This document shows, one piece after another, positions 18,701 through 27,007 of a stretch of 37,611 bases of DNA (the stretch's first letter is position 1; the number at the start of each line of letters is the position of its first letter). A model generated the notes under the pieces. That model searched no databases and had not been told where the DNA came from. It saw only the letters and a list, made by a program, of their open reading frames with translations. A program made the position numbers and the translations under genes. The stretch spans positions 1 through 37,611 of the forward strand of contig NZ_BBCG01000033.1 of NCBI RefSeq assembly GCF_001311925.1, written 5' to 3'. This stretch comes from Cellulosilyticum ruminicola JCM 14822 (GTDB taxonomy: Bacteria; Bacillota; Clostridia; Lachnospirales; Cellulosilyticaceae).

Positions 18701-18707
18701 TAATTTC

Positions 18708-18736
18708 ATAATATCATTTATTTTTAAAATTGTCAA
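18708..18736 (-). promoter_or_regulatory. Promoter of the leuA T-box transcript
   Basis: Minus strand TTGACA (18731-18736), 17 bases, TATTAT (18708-18713). Near-perfect sigma-A promoter just upstream of the T-box leader. Confidence 0.75.
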
Positions 18737-18782
18737 TATGTTTTACACTTTATTTTTAATTCCATCTTCTCATAAATCTACC

Positions 18783-18811
18783 TTGTCAACCCTCAAAACC
18801 TGTACTATAGT
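18783..18811 (+). promoter_or_regulatory. Promoter of the DHH phosphoesterase gene
   Basis: TTGTCA (18783-18788), 17-base spacer, TATAGT (18806-18811), about 35 bases before the ATG; back to back with the leuA promoter. Confidence 0.65.
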
Positions 18812-18845
18812 TAATAAAGAACCCATTTAAAGAGGAGATAATTAA

Positions 18846-19814
18846 ATGATTAGATTATTTACACATAATGATTTAGATGGTCTTGGTGGACCTATTTTAG
18901 CGGCCATTGCTTATGGCACAGATGCTGTAACTTTTGACAGTTGCCGTTATGAAGACATTAACGAGAAAGTAATGGCTTATATCGAAGAAAAAGAATTCTT
19001 AAGCTATGAAAAATGCTATATTACAGATATCTCTGTCAGCGAAGAAGTTGCAAAATACATTAGTGAAACAACACTTACTGAAGGTGATACAGCTTATGTT
19101 TTAAAAGATCACTTTAAACTTTTAGATCACCATATTACAGCTATGCCACTTAATGCATTTAACTGGTGTCATGTAGAAGATACAGATGCAAATGGTATGA
19201 AATGCAGCGGTACTGCTTTATTTTACAGACATTTACTTACTCAAAATGTACCATTTAAAGAAAACCTTACAAAACAGCTTACAGATGTATTTGTAGAAAA
19301 AATTAGACGTTATGATACTTGGGATTGGGCAAAATTTGAAGACCTTGAAGCTAAACAACTTAATGACCTCTTCTACTTACTCGGTAAAGACCGTTTCATG
19401 GAATATTGGTGCACACGCCTTGCTGGTGAAGATGGTGAATTCGCCTTCGATGAGACACAAAAACTCATTTTAGAAATTCGTCAAAATGAAATTGATAAAT
19501 ATATTGAATCACGTAACGAAGAAATCATCGAGCGTGAAATCTTAGGTAAAAAAGCGGGGATTGTCTTTGCTGACCGCTATCAAAGTGAACTTGGCAACAA
19601 ACTTGCTGAACTTCACCCTGAACTTGACTTCATTGCTATGATTAATGCTGGTAGCGGTGTTTCTTGCCGTACAATAAAAGAAGATATTAATCTTGGTAGT
19701 GATATTGCTGCTGTATTTGGCGGCGGCGGACACGCTAAAGCTGCTGGACTTCCTGTAAAAGATGAAGTCCGTGAAATGATTATTAATCAAATCTTTAAAT
19801 GTGATTCGAAATAG
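18846..19814 (+). CDS. DHH/DHHA1-family phosphoesterase
   Basis: 322 residues. Predicted Mn-dependent phosphoesterase of the DHH superfamily (nanoRNase/oligoribonuclease NrnB-like or cyclic-dinucleotide-related). N-terminal motif FTHNDLDGLGG supplies metal ligands; ITDIS gives motif II; LLDHHI is the DHH signature at about residue 95; C-terminal GGGGHAKAAG is the DHHA1 substrate-binding motif. No membrane or CBS/PAS region, so it is a stand-alone cytoplasmic enzyme. ATG preceded by AGAGGAGATAATTAA. Exact substrate (short RNA, pAp, c-di-AMP breakdown product) not resolved. Monocistronic, ending at a bidirectional terminator. Confidence 0.85.
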   Translation: MIRLFTHNDLDGLGGPILAAIAYGTDAVTFDSCRYEDINEKVMAYIEEKEFLSYEKCYITDISVSEEVAKYISETTLTEGDTAYVLKDHFKLLDHHITAMPLNAFNWCHVEDTDANGMKCSGTALFYRHLLTQNVPFKENLTKQLTDVFVEKIRRYDTWDWAKFEDLEAKQLNDLFYLLGKDRFMEYWCTRLAGEDGEFAFDETQKLILEIRQNEIDKYIESRNEEIIEREILGKKAGIVFADRYQSELGNKLAELHPELDFIAMINAGSGVSCRTIKEDINLGSDIAAVFGGGGHAKAAGLPVKDEVREMIINQIFKCDSK

Positions 19815-19915
19815 GCCATTGAGGTAGCATTTGAAACACATCGGGCGTTAAAAGAATAAGTTAATGTATTCAAACTTCTATTCAGCTTATAAACATATAC
19901 GCCTATATATTTATA

Positions 19916-19972
19916 TTAAAAATAATGTCACACTACTAACTTATCAAGTCAGTAGTGTGACATTATTTTTGG
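19916..19972. terminator. Bidirectional terminator between the DHH gene and the GHL10 gene
   Basis: AAAAATAATGTCACACTACT, 12-base loop, AGTAGTGTGACATTATTTTT. Perfect long stem with A- and T-runs, serving both convergent genes. Confidence 0.9.
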
Positions 19973-19974
19973 TG

Positions 19975-21693
19975 CTAGTCTTCTTTGATATAAGAAGCAC
20001 TTACGAAACCTACTGTTCCGTTTTGTGTTTTTACTTTGTACCAATTACCTTGTTTGACTGTAATTGTTACTTTGTCCCCTTGTTTTAAGAATGCTACGAT
20101 TTGACTTGTGGCATTACCTTCTTGTCTTAAATTAAGTGTTGTAGCTGTAACTGTACCTTTTTTAGTAGTTTGTACTGCTGCACTGTTTGTATTATTTGTT
20201 GTAGTCGTTGTTTCGTTAGATGTTTCAACTTTAATATAAGGTGCACTCGCCCAACCAATTGTGCCATCTGTAAGCTGTACTTTATACCAGTTGTTTAAAA
20301 CAGCTTTGATTGTTAATTTTGTACCTAATGTTGCTTTTGCTACAATTTCACGGTCTATTTTTGCACCACTTCTAATATTAAGTATTGTAGCTGTTACGAT
20401 TCCTGTTTTACCTGCTGCATCTTTTACAATATGATTTGTATTTGATACAGCTACTGTATTACTGCTAATATTAGAAGCAGGTGTATTTGTTGTTGTATTT
20501 CCCACATTACTTGTAGTACCAGTTACTACAGATGAAACTGGATTATTTTGATAAAAGCTTGCAATTTTAGTTTTACAATTGCCACGATTATTTAATAGGT
20601 CTCTTAAGCTAAAGAAAATGCTTCCTTTTACTTGACTATAATTTTTGTTAATGCCAAGTTGTGTATCAATTTGAGTAGCTACTGCATCTCGATAAATTCC
20701 TTGACCTATGTATAATTTAACATTTGTACCTGCAACTTCGTTAGACCACCATTTCACAAGTGTTTCATAATCTGCAAGTTTGTGGCCTGTTTCCCAATAA
20801 ATTTGAGGTGCGACATAGTCAATCCAACCATTTTGAATCCATGTACGTGTATCTGCATAAACAGAGTAATAAGATTGGTTACCATTTGTTGCTGAACCTG
20901 TTGAATCTGTTGTACTATTTTTCCAAATACCAGCTGGACTTACACCGAATGTAATGTTTTTAGCATATGCTTTATTTACATTAGCAATTGCTGTATGTAC
21001 TCTAGAAATCATATCATTAATATGATGACGTCTTGTATTTGCTACAACCCCATCTTTGCCTTCTCCTGATGGCAGTGGATAAGATGATGGATAGAAATAA
21101 TCATCAAAGTGAATACCATCCACATCATAGTTTGAACCAATTTCCGTTACGGTATCTACGATATGTTGTTTCACACCTTCTACTTCTGGATTATAATAAA
21201 GAGCATTGTTATAAGCAAAAACCCACGAAGGATTTAATCTTGCTGGATGTAAGCTGTTTAATGCATTCACATTTGTTCCTGAAGTTGTGACACGGTATGG
21301 ATTAAGCCACGCTTCAATAGCCATACCTTTTTCATGAGCCGCCGAAACCATGAATGCTAATGGATCGTATCCTGGATCTTTACCTTGTGTCCCTGTGAGG
21401 ATATCTGACCATGGATTAATCGACGATTTATAAAGGGCATCTGCTTTAGGTCTTACTTGTACAATGACTGTATTAATTCCTATACTTTTAAGCTGACTGA
21501 GCTTATCATAAAATTCATTTTTTTGTGCCTCAATATTATTTTTAGTGCTTGAATAATCTAAATTATAAACTGTTGAAATCCAAACTGCACGTTTTTCAGC
21601 TGCTGCATTTGGCACTGCATATACATTGATGCCAGCCAAAACAAGTAGCATAACTAGCATGAGGCTTACTAGTTTTTTCATTTTACTTTTCAC
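19975..21693 (-). CDS. Secreted GHL10 (DUF187) glycosidase-like protein with two SH3b domains
   Basis: About 572 residues. A Lys-rich signal peptide (KSKMKKLVSLMLVMLLVLAG) is followed by a glycosyl hydrolase-like 10 TIM barrel (PF02638): KRAVWISTVYNLDYSS, GINTVIVQVRPKADALYKS, EAWLNPYR and GIHFDDYFYP with the likely acidic pair. A Ser/Thr/Asn-rich linker follows at about residue 395, then two bacterial SH3 repeats (GIVTATILNIRSGA..., GTVTATTLNLRQEG...) that normally bind peptidoglycan. It likely acts outside the cell on wall glycan. AGGAG before GTG at 21691-21693 with nine bases spacing decides the start over the ATG at 21717. Divergent from the transglycosylase gene, so both may serve the wall. 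Confidence 0.85.
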   Translation of the reverse strand: MKSKMKKLVSLMLVMLLVLAGINVYAVPNAAAEKRAVWISTVYNLDYSSTKNNIEAQKNEFYDKLSQLKSIGINTVIVQVRPKADALYKSSINPWSDILTGTQGKDPGYDPLAFMVSAAHEKGMAIEAWLNPYRVTTSGTNVNALNSLHPARLNPSWVFAYNNALYYNPEVEGVKQHIVDTVTEIGSNYDVDGIHFDDYFYPSSYPLPSGEGKDGVVANTRRHHINDMISRVHTAIANVNKAYAKNITFGVSPAGIWKNSTTDSTGSATNGNQSYYSVYADTRTWIQNGWIDYVAPQIYWETGHKLADYETLVKWWSNEVAGTNVKLYIGQGIYRDAVATQIDTQLGINKNYSQVKGSIFFSLRDLLNNRGNCKTKIASFYQNNPVSSVVTGTTSNVGNTTTNTPASNISSNTVAVSNTNHIVKDAAGKTGIVTATILNIRSGAKIDREIVAKATLGTKLTIKAVLNNWYKVQLTDGTIGWASAPYIKVETSNETTTTTNNTNSAAVQTTKKGTVTATTLNLRQEGNATSQIVAFLKQGDKVTITVKQGNWYKVKTQNGTVGFVSASYIKED

Positions 21694-21963
21694 TGTGTAT
21701 ATCTCCTGTTCTGACATATTTTATATTTATTTATCTACATTGATTATAAGTTTGCCCCCTTTATTTGTAAATGGTTTTAACGTATTTGTCATAGTTCTGA
21801 AATATTCAACATTTATAAATGAAATCTGTTTAAAAAATTCCTTTTAGGTTACACTTCATATGTGTATTGTTACAAATTTGTAAGAATTTGTTTAGGTAAT
21901 TCCATATCTTCTTCATATAAAACAAAGTATACTATAGATATCTCTTACAAAAGGAGCAATTAT

Positions 21964-22641
21964 ATGAAATTTTTATTGAAATTATTTAGATTTTTACTAT
22001 TAACAATAGTTTTTTGTTTTGTAATCTGTATAGGCGTTATTGGCTATGAATACAAAACAACTATTCCAAAATACAATATAGATGACACACTTTTATCCAT
22101 ACGTGCCCAAGATCAATATACTCCCCTTGGCGAGATTAATCAAACTTTCTTAGATGCCTTAGTAGCTATAGAAGACCGCCGTTTCTATAAACATAGTGCT
22201 TTAGACTTTATTTCATTAGGACGTGCACTACTTACAAATCTCAATAGCGGAGATATCGAACAAGGTGGCAGTACCATTACTCAGCAGCTTGCAAAAAATG
22301 TCTTTTTAGGTGCTGAGCAAACTCTTTCACGTAAGGTTAATGAGATGTTTGTTGCTTTTTACTTGGAACAACATTATACAAAAGATGAAATTTTAGAGCT
22401 TTATGTCAATGTCATTTATTATGGCAACGGCAATACAGGTATTTATGCTGCTAGTACTAATTTCTTCGACAAATTACCAAGTGACTTAGACTTTAGTGAA
22501 TCCACTTTACTTGCCGGCTATCCACAAGCACCATCCTATTATAGCACCAATAAAGTGGCTGCCTTAGAACGCCAAACACAAGTAATTGCTGCACTTACGG
22601 AGTATTCAGATGTTTATGATGATACAGCCTTATCTTATTAA
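21964..22641 (+). CDS. Monofunctional peptidoglycan glycosyltransferase (GT51)
   Basis: 225 residues. Polymerises lipid II into glycan strands at the outer face of the membrane. One N-terminal membrane helix (about 8-28), then the GT51 motifs: AIEDRRFYKHSALD (catalytic Glu70), GGSTITQQLAKN, SRKVNEMFVAF and KDEILELYVNVIYYGNGNTG. No penicillin-binding transpeptidase domain, so it is the MGT type. AAAGGAG seven bases before the ATG at 21964-21966 decides the start over the in-frame ATG at 21862. Followed by a strong terminator. Confidence 0.93.
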   Translation: MKFLLKLFRFLLLTIVFCFVICIGVIGYEYKTTIPKYNIDDTLLSIRAQDQYTPLGEINQTFLDALVAIEDRRFYKHSALDFISLGRALLTNLNSGDIEQGGSTITQQLAKNVFLGAEQTLSRKVNEMFVAFYLEQHYTKDEILELYVNVIYYGNGNTGIYAASTNFFDKLPSDLDFSESTLLAGYPQAPSYYSTNKVAALERQTQVIAALTEYSDVYDDTALSY

Positions 22642-22645
22642 CCCA

Positions 22646-22692
22646 ACAGGGAGTGTCGCAAAATTATAATTTTGCAACACTCCCTGTTTTTA
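22646..22692 (+). terminator. Terminator of the GT51 gene
   Basis: GGGAGTGTCGCAAAATT-ATAATTTTGCAACACTCCC then TGTTTTT, directly after the stop. The stem shares GGGAGTGT(T/C)GCA with the chemoreceptor terminator at 3202-3233. Confidence 0.85.
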
Positions 22693-22787
22693 TTGATATT
22701 CAAGTATAACAGAAACTATAAGTATACCAACTGCTACACTTGCCATCAAAGTAATCAAATTAACTTTCTTCTTTTATCCTTCGCTAA

Positions 22788-23023
22788 GGTGTCCAAATGC
22801 CAGCTGAGGTAGTGGTAGGGTGTCGGATACCTGTGGAGTAATTTCCTGAGTGACTTAGTGAAGATGATGAAAGAGGTTTTAGGCGAACTGTTTGAAATAG
22901 CGCACGGTTTATCGCGCTACGAGTTTTCGCTGTTTCTTTCATTATCAAACTTAGCCTCTCATAAATTACGGAAGGAGTATCCGCTACCCCACCACTACCT
23001 CAGCGGACCTATTTTGTGACACC
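22788..23023. repeat. TIR-flanked non-coding repeat element (MITE-like), copy 1
   Basis: A 236-base element with long imperfect inverted ends: left GCTGAGGTAGTGGTAGGGTG... and right, on the other strand, GCTGAGGTAGTGGTGGGGTA..., both continuing through GGATAC to GTAATTT; the outermost bases are GGTGTC at each end. The interior has a small hairpin, GTAGCGCGATAAACCGTGCGCTAT. No open frame of note. A partly matching copy lies on the opposite strand at about 37345-37475, sharing ACTCCTTCCGTAATTT and CAAACAGT..CCTAAAACC. It is GC-richer than its surroundings. Could be a transposase-dependent miniature element or a mobile structured RNA. Confidence 0.7.
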
Positions 23024-23084
23024 CGCTTTTCTTTTGTATATGATTATTCTATAACCTAATTCTAAACAAATAAGATATTTACCA

Positions 23085-25430
23085 CTACTTTGATTCCTGA
23101 CGGCTTACTTGGAATACAAGTTGTCCTTCACCTAATGCATTACTTTTAATTGAAACAATGCCTGTACCTGTTTCACCTTTTGTTCTTACATAAACGGCTA
23201 AATTACCGCCTACTAAAGTGTGATAAGTATGTCCTATAATTTCTATGCTGCCGCTTGTTTCTACACGCACTACTTCATTGATATAAGGCAGTACATTATC
23301 ATTTTCATCTACAGCCTTAATAATAATGCGTGTGGCATCATAAGTTTCACCTAATATTAATTGATGGCGTCCTGCTTCTGCAAAAATGCGTGCTGGTGTA
23401 TAGCCGCCTTTTGTAACAGTGCCTACTTTTTCCCCATCTTTATACCCTTCAAAAATATATTTTGCCTTTGCTTTTTGCACATCTAAAATATATTTTTCAT
23501 AGAGCCCATGAATTGTTTCTTTATTCATTTTGCTCTTAAACCTTACAAACATAAGTTTCCCTTTAAGGTCTAAAGACACATCTCCTTCATTAGTCGCCAT
23601 AGCCATAAGTATGGATTTGATTATTGCTGCATCTTTTGGAGAATATCCTTCCTCAGTGACAAGACTTTCTCCAATATAGTCATCTATATAAACCGGTGGA
23701 TGTATTAAGTTTGGAAACTCTTCTTTATCTGGATAAAACTCACCAATATAGCGGTCATCCTTATAAAGTTTTACACTATCACAGTTGGTAAAGACATAAA
23801 TGCCGCCTACTACGCTGCCCTCTTCACCTTGCATATTACTGCTTACTTCCATAACAAAGTTTTCATCTTGCTGACTGGCATAGGCATAAGCTGCTAATTT
23901 AAATTGACGCTCACTATCTAAAACACCTGTATAACAGATTTTTCTTCGGCCACCTGCATAAGTCACATATGCTTCATCTACATAACTTTTTGCAATAACA
24001 CCACATATTCTCTCACTAGCCATCATTTCATCTAAAACACGCATATGTCTTAAAGCAAATTCTGTACGACGTTCCTCAATATCGAAGTTCTTAGTTGGAA
24101 ACAGATTACCTGTATGGCTAGACACTAAATAAGGTATTTCATCACTTGGTGCCACTTTATCTGGCTCTTCAAGTCCGTCTCCCCCATCTGTGTAAGAATT
24201 ATCATCATATGTATAAACATCAATTAATGACGTTTCATATGTTTGTCCTCCTATGGCTCTTGTAGGATCGAATTGTTTTAATAAGCCATGTGTTTGCAAA
24301 TCATAGTTTGTAGCAATGTCTATTTTCCCGATTCCCCATAAAATTAAACCTGTGTAGTTACGATACGCCTTTATAAACTGCTCAAACTCGTCTTTACATA
24401 TTGCTTCTTCATCTATTAACCCTTCTTGCTCTGCCCATTTTGGTAATTCCACAAATACAAGAAGCCCAATTTCATCACACTTTTTAAGAAAACTTGGTGT
24501 CACACTTTCCCCAGTGAGTTTCACCATATTCATATTTAAATCTCGTTTAATCATACAAGCTTCATAGGCTTCTAAAGCTGGCACTGGTGTATAATCTGTA
24601 CTTTCTAATCCATCACCTTTACTCACACCACATAATTTTAGTTTTCTACCATTTAAGTAAAAGCCATCTGCTTTAAACTCAGCTTGTCTAAATCCAAAAG
24701 GTATAATCACTTCGTCTACAATATGGGCATCACATTGCAATAAAATATGTAAATCATAAAGAACTGGATCTTCTACATCCCAAATCTCTGCCTTTGTTGT
24801 CTTCATATTAAGACGTGGTGTCAGGCTTCTAAGTGGATTGCTGACTGCATTGGCAATGACATTCCCTTTTTGATCCATAATAGCCGCTTGTACATTCATG
24901 CCTTCTACTAAGCCAACAATCTCAATAGCTACCTCTACTTCTTTTTCAGCTTCAAGTACATTTTTAGTTATAATGCCTACATTCTCAATATAAGCAGATA
25001 ATTTATGTTTTAGATAAACAGGTGCGTAAATAGCTCCGCCTTCTTCACCTTTAATGACCACACTGATTTTATTCACAGCATTATACTTTACAAACTTTGT
25101 AATATTCGCTTCAAAATAACCATAAGTTATATAACGCTGCTTTGCTAAAATGCCATTAATATATACTTGAACTTCTCCTCTAATCCCGTCAAAACAAAGC
25201 AATAAGTTTTCTTCATTTTCTCTCTTTGTTATTTCAATACACTTTTCATAATAAGAAGTTATGACATTGCCATTTAAAGAAATCTCATCATTTTTATATT
25301 CATTACAATCAATCTTTGGTAAATATGGTAAATTCATCATCTGTATATTGCCTTTTAATATATCTAAATCATCTTCTTTGAAATTTATTTTATATTGCCA
25401 GTCGAAATTTAAATCAATAATCTGTCCCAT
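23085..25430 (-). CDS. Glycoside hydrolase family 2-like protein lacking the usual catalytic residues
   Basis: 781 residues, cytoplasmic (no signal). Order: N-terminal GH2 sugar-binding domain (about 1-145, CFDGIRGEVQVYING), immunoglobulin-like domain (150-245), TIM barrel from about 246 (PFGFRQAEFKADGFYLNGRK), and C-terminal Ig-like domains. Relatives have W-G-V-R-I-N-E-S and Y-L-V-T-E-Y-N-G-H; here these read WGIGKIDI (365-372) and YLVSSHTGN (434-442). The acid/base Glu aligns with Asp371, its Asn partner with Ile370, and the nucleophile Glu with Ser438. The rest of the fold is well kept, so it may be a binding pseudoenzyme or have a changed mechanism. Own promoter (TGCTATAAT, 25472-25480) and a terminator separating it from pelG; ATG follows AGGAGGAAAA. 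Confidence 0.8.
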   Translation of the reverse strand: MGQIIDLNFDWQYKINFKEDDLDILKGNIQMMNLPYLPKIDCNEYKNDEISLNGNVITSYYEKCIEITKRENEENLLLCFDGIRGEVQVYINGILAKQRYITYGYFEANITKFVKYNAVNKISVVIKGEEGGAIYAPVYLKHKLSAYIENVGIITKNVLEAEKEVEVAIEIVGLVEGMNVQAAIMDQKGNVIANAVSNPLRSLTPRLNMKTTKAEIWDVEDPVLYDLHILLQCDAHIVDEVIIPFGFRQAEFKADGFYLNGRKLKLCGVSKGDGLESTDYTPVPALEAYEACMIKRDLNMNMVKLTGESVTPSFLKKCDEIGLLVFVELPKWAEQEGLIDEEAICKDEFEQFIKAYRNYTGLILWGIGKIDIATNYDLQTHGLLKQFDPTRAIGGQTYETSLIDVYTYDDNSYTDGGDGLEEPDKVAPSDEIPYLVSSHTGNLFPTKNFDIEERRTEFALRHMRVLDEMMASERICGVIAKSYVDEAYVTYAGGRRKICYTGVLDSERQFKLAAYAYASQQDENFVMEVSSNMQGEEGSVVGGIYVFTNCDSVKLYKDDRYIGEFYPDKEEFPNLIHPPVYIDDYIGESLVTEEGYSPKDAAIIKSILMAMATNEGDVSLDLKGKLMFVRFKSKMNKETIHGLYEKYILDVQKAKAKYIFEGYKDGEKVGTVTKGGYTPARIFAEAGRHQLILGETYDATRIIIKAVDENDNVLPYINEVVRVETSGSIEIIGHTYHTLVGGNLAVYVRTKGETGTGIVSIKSNALGEGQLVFQVSRQESK

Positions 25431-25514
25431 TTTTCCTCCTATTAATGGTAAACTCCTTTATATTCTTCTTAATTATAGCACATATACGCAAGATTTTATC
25501 TAAAATAACATGTA

Positions 25515-25558
25515 TCAAAAAAGACATTGCAAAATTCTTGTCTTACAATGTCTTTTAC
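25515..25558 (-). terminator. Terminator of the pel operon
   Basis: Minus strand AAAAGACATTGTAA, loop, TTGCAATGTCTTTTTT, just after the pelG stop at 25563; ends the pel transcript before the GH2 gene. Confidence 0.75.
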
Positions 25559-25562
25559 TAAG

Positions 25563-26999
25563 TTAAACTAATTTTTCACTTAACCAAGTGAGTATCCCTC
25601 TTCGCTCCTGCTGAATAATAGGTCGTGCACAAAAAGTATGATAATCTAGATTTTTCATATATCTACCCATTCTAAAATAAGCAATATAAAGGGCAACTGT
25701 TGCGCCTATGAAAAAGCCAAAACCATGATAAAGGTACTTAGCGTGCACACTTAAACTTGTAAAAATACTTACACCAACAAAAAAACTCACCGTAATAAGT
25801 GCTGCATCCTTTCGATTGTCATAATATAAACACAGTAAACTTATAACATACATGATACTACAGCTAAATGTCCCCATTAATAAGATTAAATAAGTATGCA
25901 GCAGTATTTGAGAAGCACCAAATCCAAATAAAATCATATACCCTATTAAAGCAAAGCTAATGAGTCCCACAAGCTGCATTTCTCCAATGTTTCTAAGCTC
26001 TTTCCATAAAGTTGAAATCATAGTGTCCCTAGCCGTTTTAATCTCTTGATAGGTACCACCTTGACGAATCAAGCTATAATAATGATTATAATGCTCATAA
26101 AAGCTAGTCTCTGTACGTACAACGAAATATACCATCGTTGGCATCATTGCCAAGAAAGCAAAGAAAGCTGGTGTATCATAGGTAGGTGCTACGCGATATG
26201 TATTAGCAATAACAATGCCATGACTACTTTGCCAGTAAATAAAATTATGACAATATAAACCTAATGTATACGCTATACTACATATAAACAAACCTGGATA
26301 TTGCTCCAAGTAACTAAAAAAAGCAAAGAGACGTTCACCTTCTTTTTGATGGCCTATAAATACTAAGATTTCTTTATACAAGCATAAAATAAGCATTAAA
26401 AATCCTACATTCATACTAAGCATAGCTCCTATATGAAAGGCTTTCATATCAAGCACCATACATCCTAAAAACGTTACAATCGTCCCTATAAAACCTATAA
26501 TATATGCACCAATAATCTTGCGATAGTTTTTAAGGGCAGACAGATAAACTGTTAAAATCCAAATAATTGTCATTTCTATGGTAAACGTATAAGCTAATGC
26601 TTTAAACCAAAAATCTAAAGGTGATTTTAAATAAAACACACCTGTCACCAAGGCTGTAATGGGTACACAAAGCATTAATAGTCCATATAACGAGGGCATG
26701 ATTTTCTCATATTCTCTCAAATAAATCTGGTCCGCTATATAACGGGTAATCACCATTGTAAAACCAGAGGTAATAATCTGTGAAAACACAAAAGCATAAA
26801 AGATTGCACTAGTCACAATTTGACGTATAGCTAAACTATTTGCCTTGATTTTTAAGAGCCATTGCAAGGTAAAAATGGTACCCATAGCAATAAGGGCTGG
26901 CCCAATGGTAATAATTGCTGAGAAAGAATAGGCTTTCACATTTTGTAAAATCCCTTCTTTCTCAAATAACTTCTTAAGTTCAAATCCAATTCCTGCCAT
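25563..26999 (-). CDS. pelG: PelG, Pel exopolysaccharide membrane transporter
   Basis: 478 residues, about 12 membrane helices, no soluble domain. Starts MAGIGFELKKLFEKEGI, the conserved PelG opening, followed by helices such as FSAIITIGPALIAMGTIF. PelG belongs to the MOP/Wzx-like transporter group and with PelF forms the inner-membrane synthase-transporter unit that extrudes the polymer. ATG preceded by TTAGGAGGAAGT, eight bases after the pelF stop. Last gene of the pelDEAFG operon, followed by a terminator. Confidence 0.92.
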   Translation of the reverse strand: MAGIGFELKKLFEKEGILQNVKAYSFSAIITIGPALIAMGTIFTLQWLLKIKANSLAIRQIVTSAIFYAFVFSQIITSGFTMVITRYIADQIYLREYEKIMPSLYGLLMLCVPITALVTGVFYLKSPLDFWFKALAYTFTIEMTIIWILTVYLSALKNYRKIIGAYIIGFIGTIVTFLGCMVLDMKAFHIGAMLSMNVGFLMLILCLYKEILVFIGHQKEGERLFAFFSYLEQYPGLFICSIAYTLGLYCHNFIYWQSSHGIVIANTYRVAPTYDTPAFFAFLAMMPTMVYFVVRTETSFYEHYNHYYSLIRQGGTYQEIKTARDTMISTLWKELRNIGEMQLVGLISFALIGYMILFGFGASQILLHTYLILLMGTFSCSIMYVISLLCLYYDNRKDAALITVSFFVGVSIFTSLSVHAKYLYHGFGFFIGATVALYIAYFRMGRYMKNLDYHTFCARPIIQQERRGILTWLSEKLV

Positions 27000-27007
27000 A
27001 CTTCCTC

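Noticed and set aside
22788-23023. CRISPR array or attachment site at the repeated region
   Set aside because: The repeats are inverted, not direct and regularly spaced, and no cas or integrase gene is present.
23085-25430. GH2 gene as part of the pel operon (a PelZ-like hydrolase)
   Set aside because: A terminator follows pelG and the GH2 gene has its own promoter; the family also differs from the hydrolases known in pel operons.
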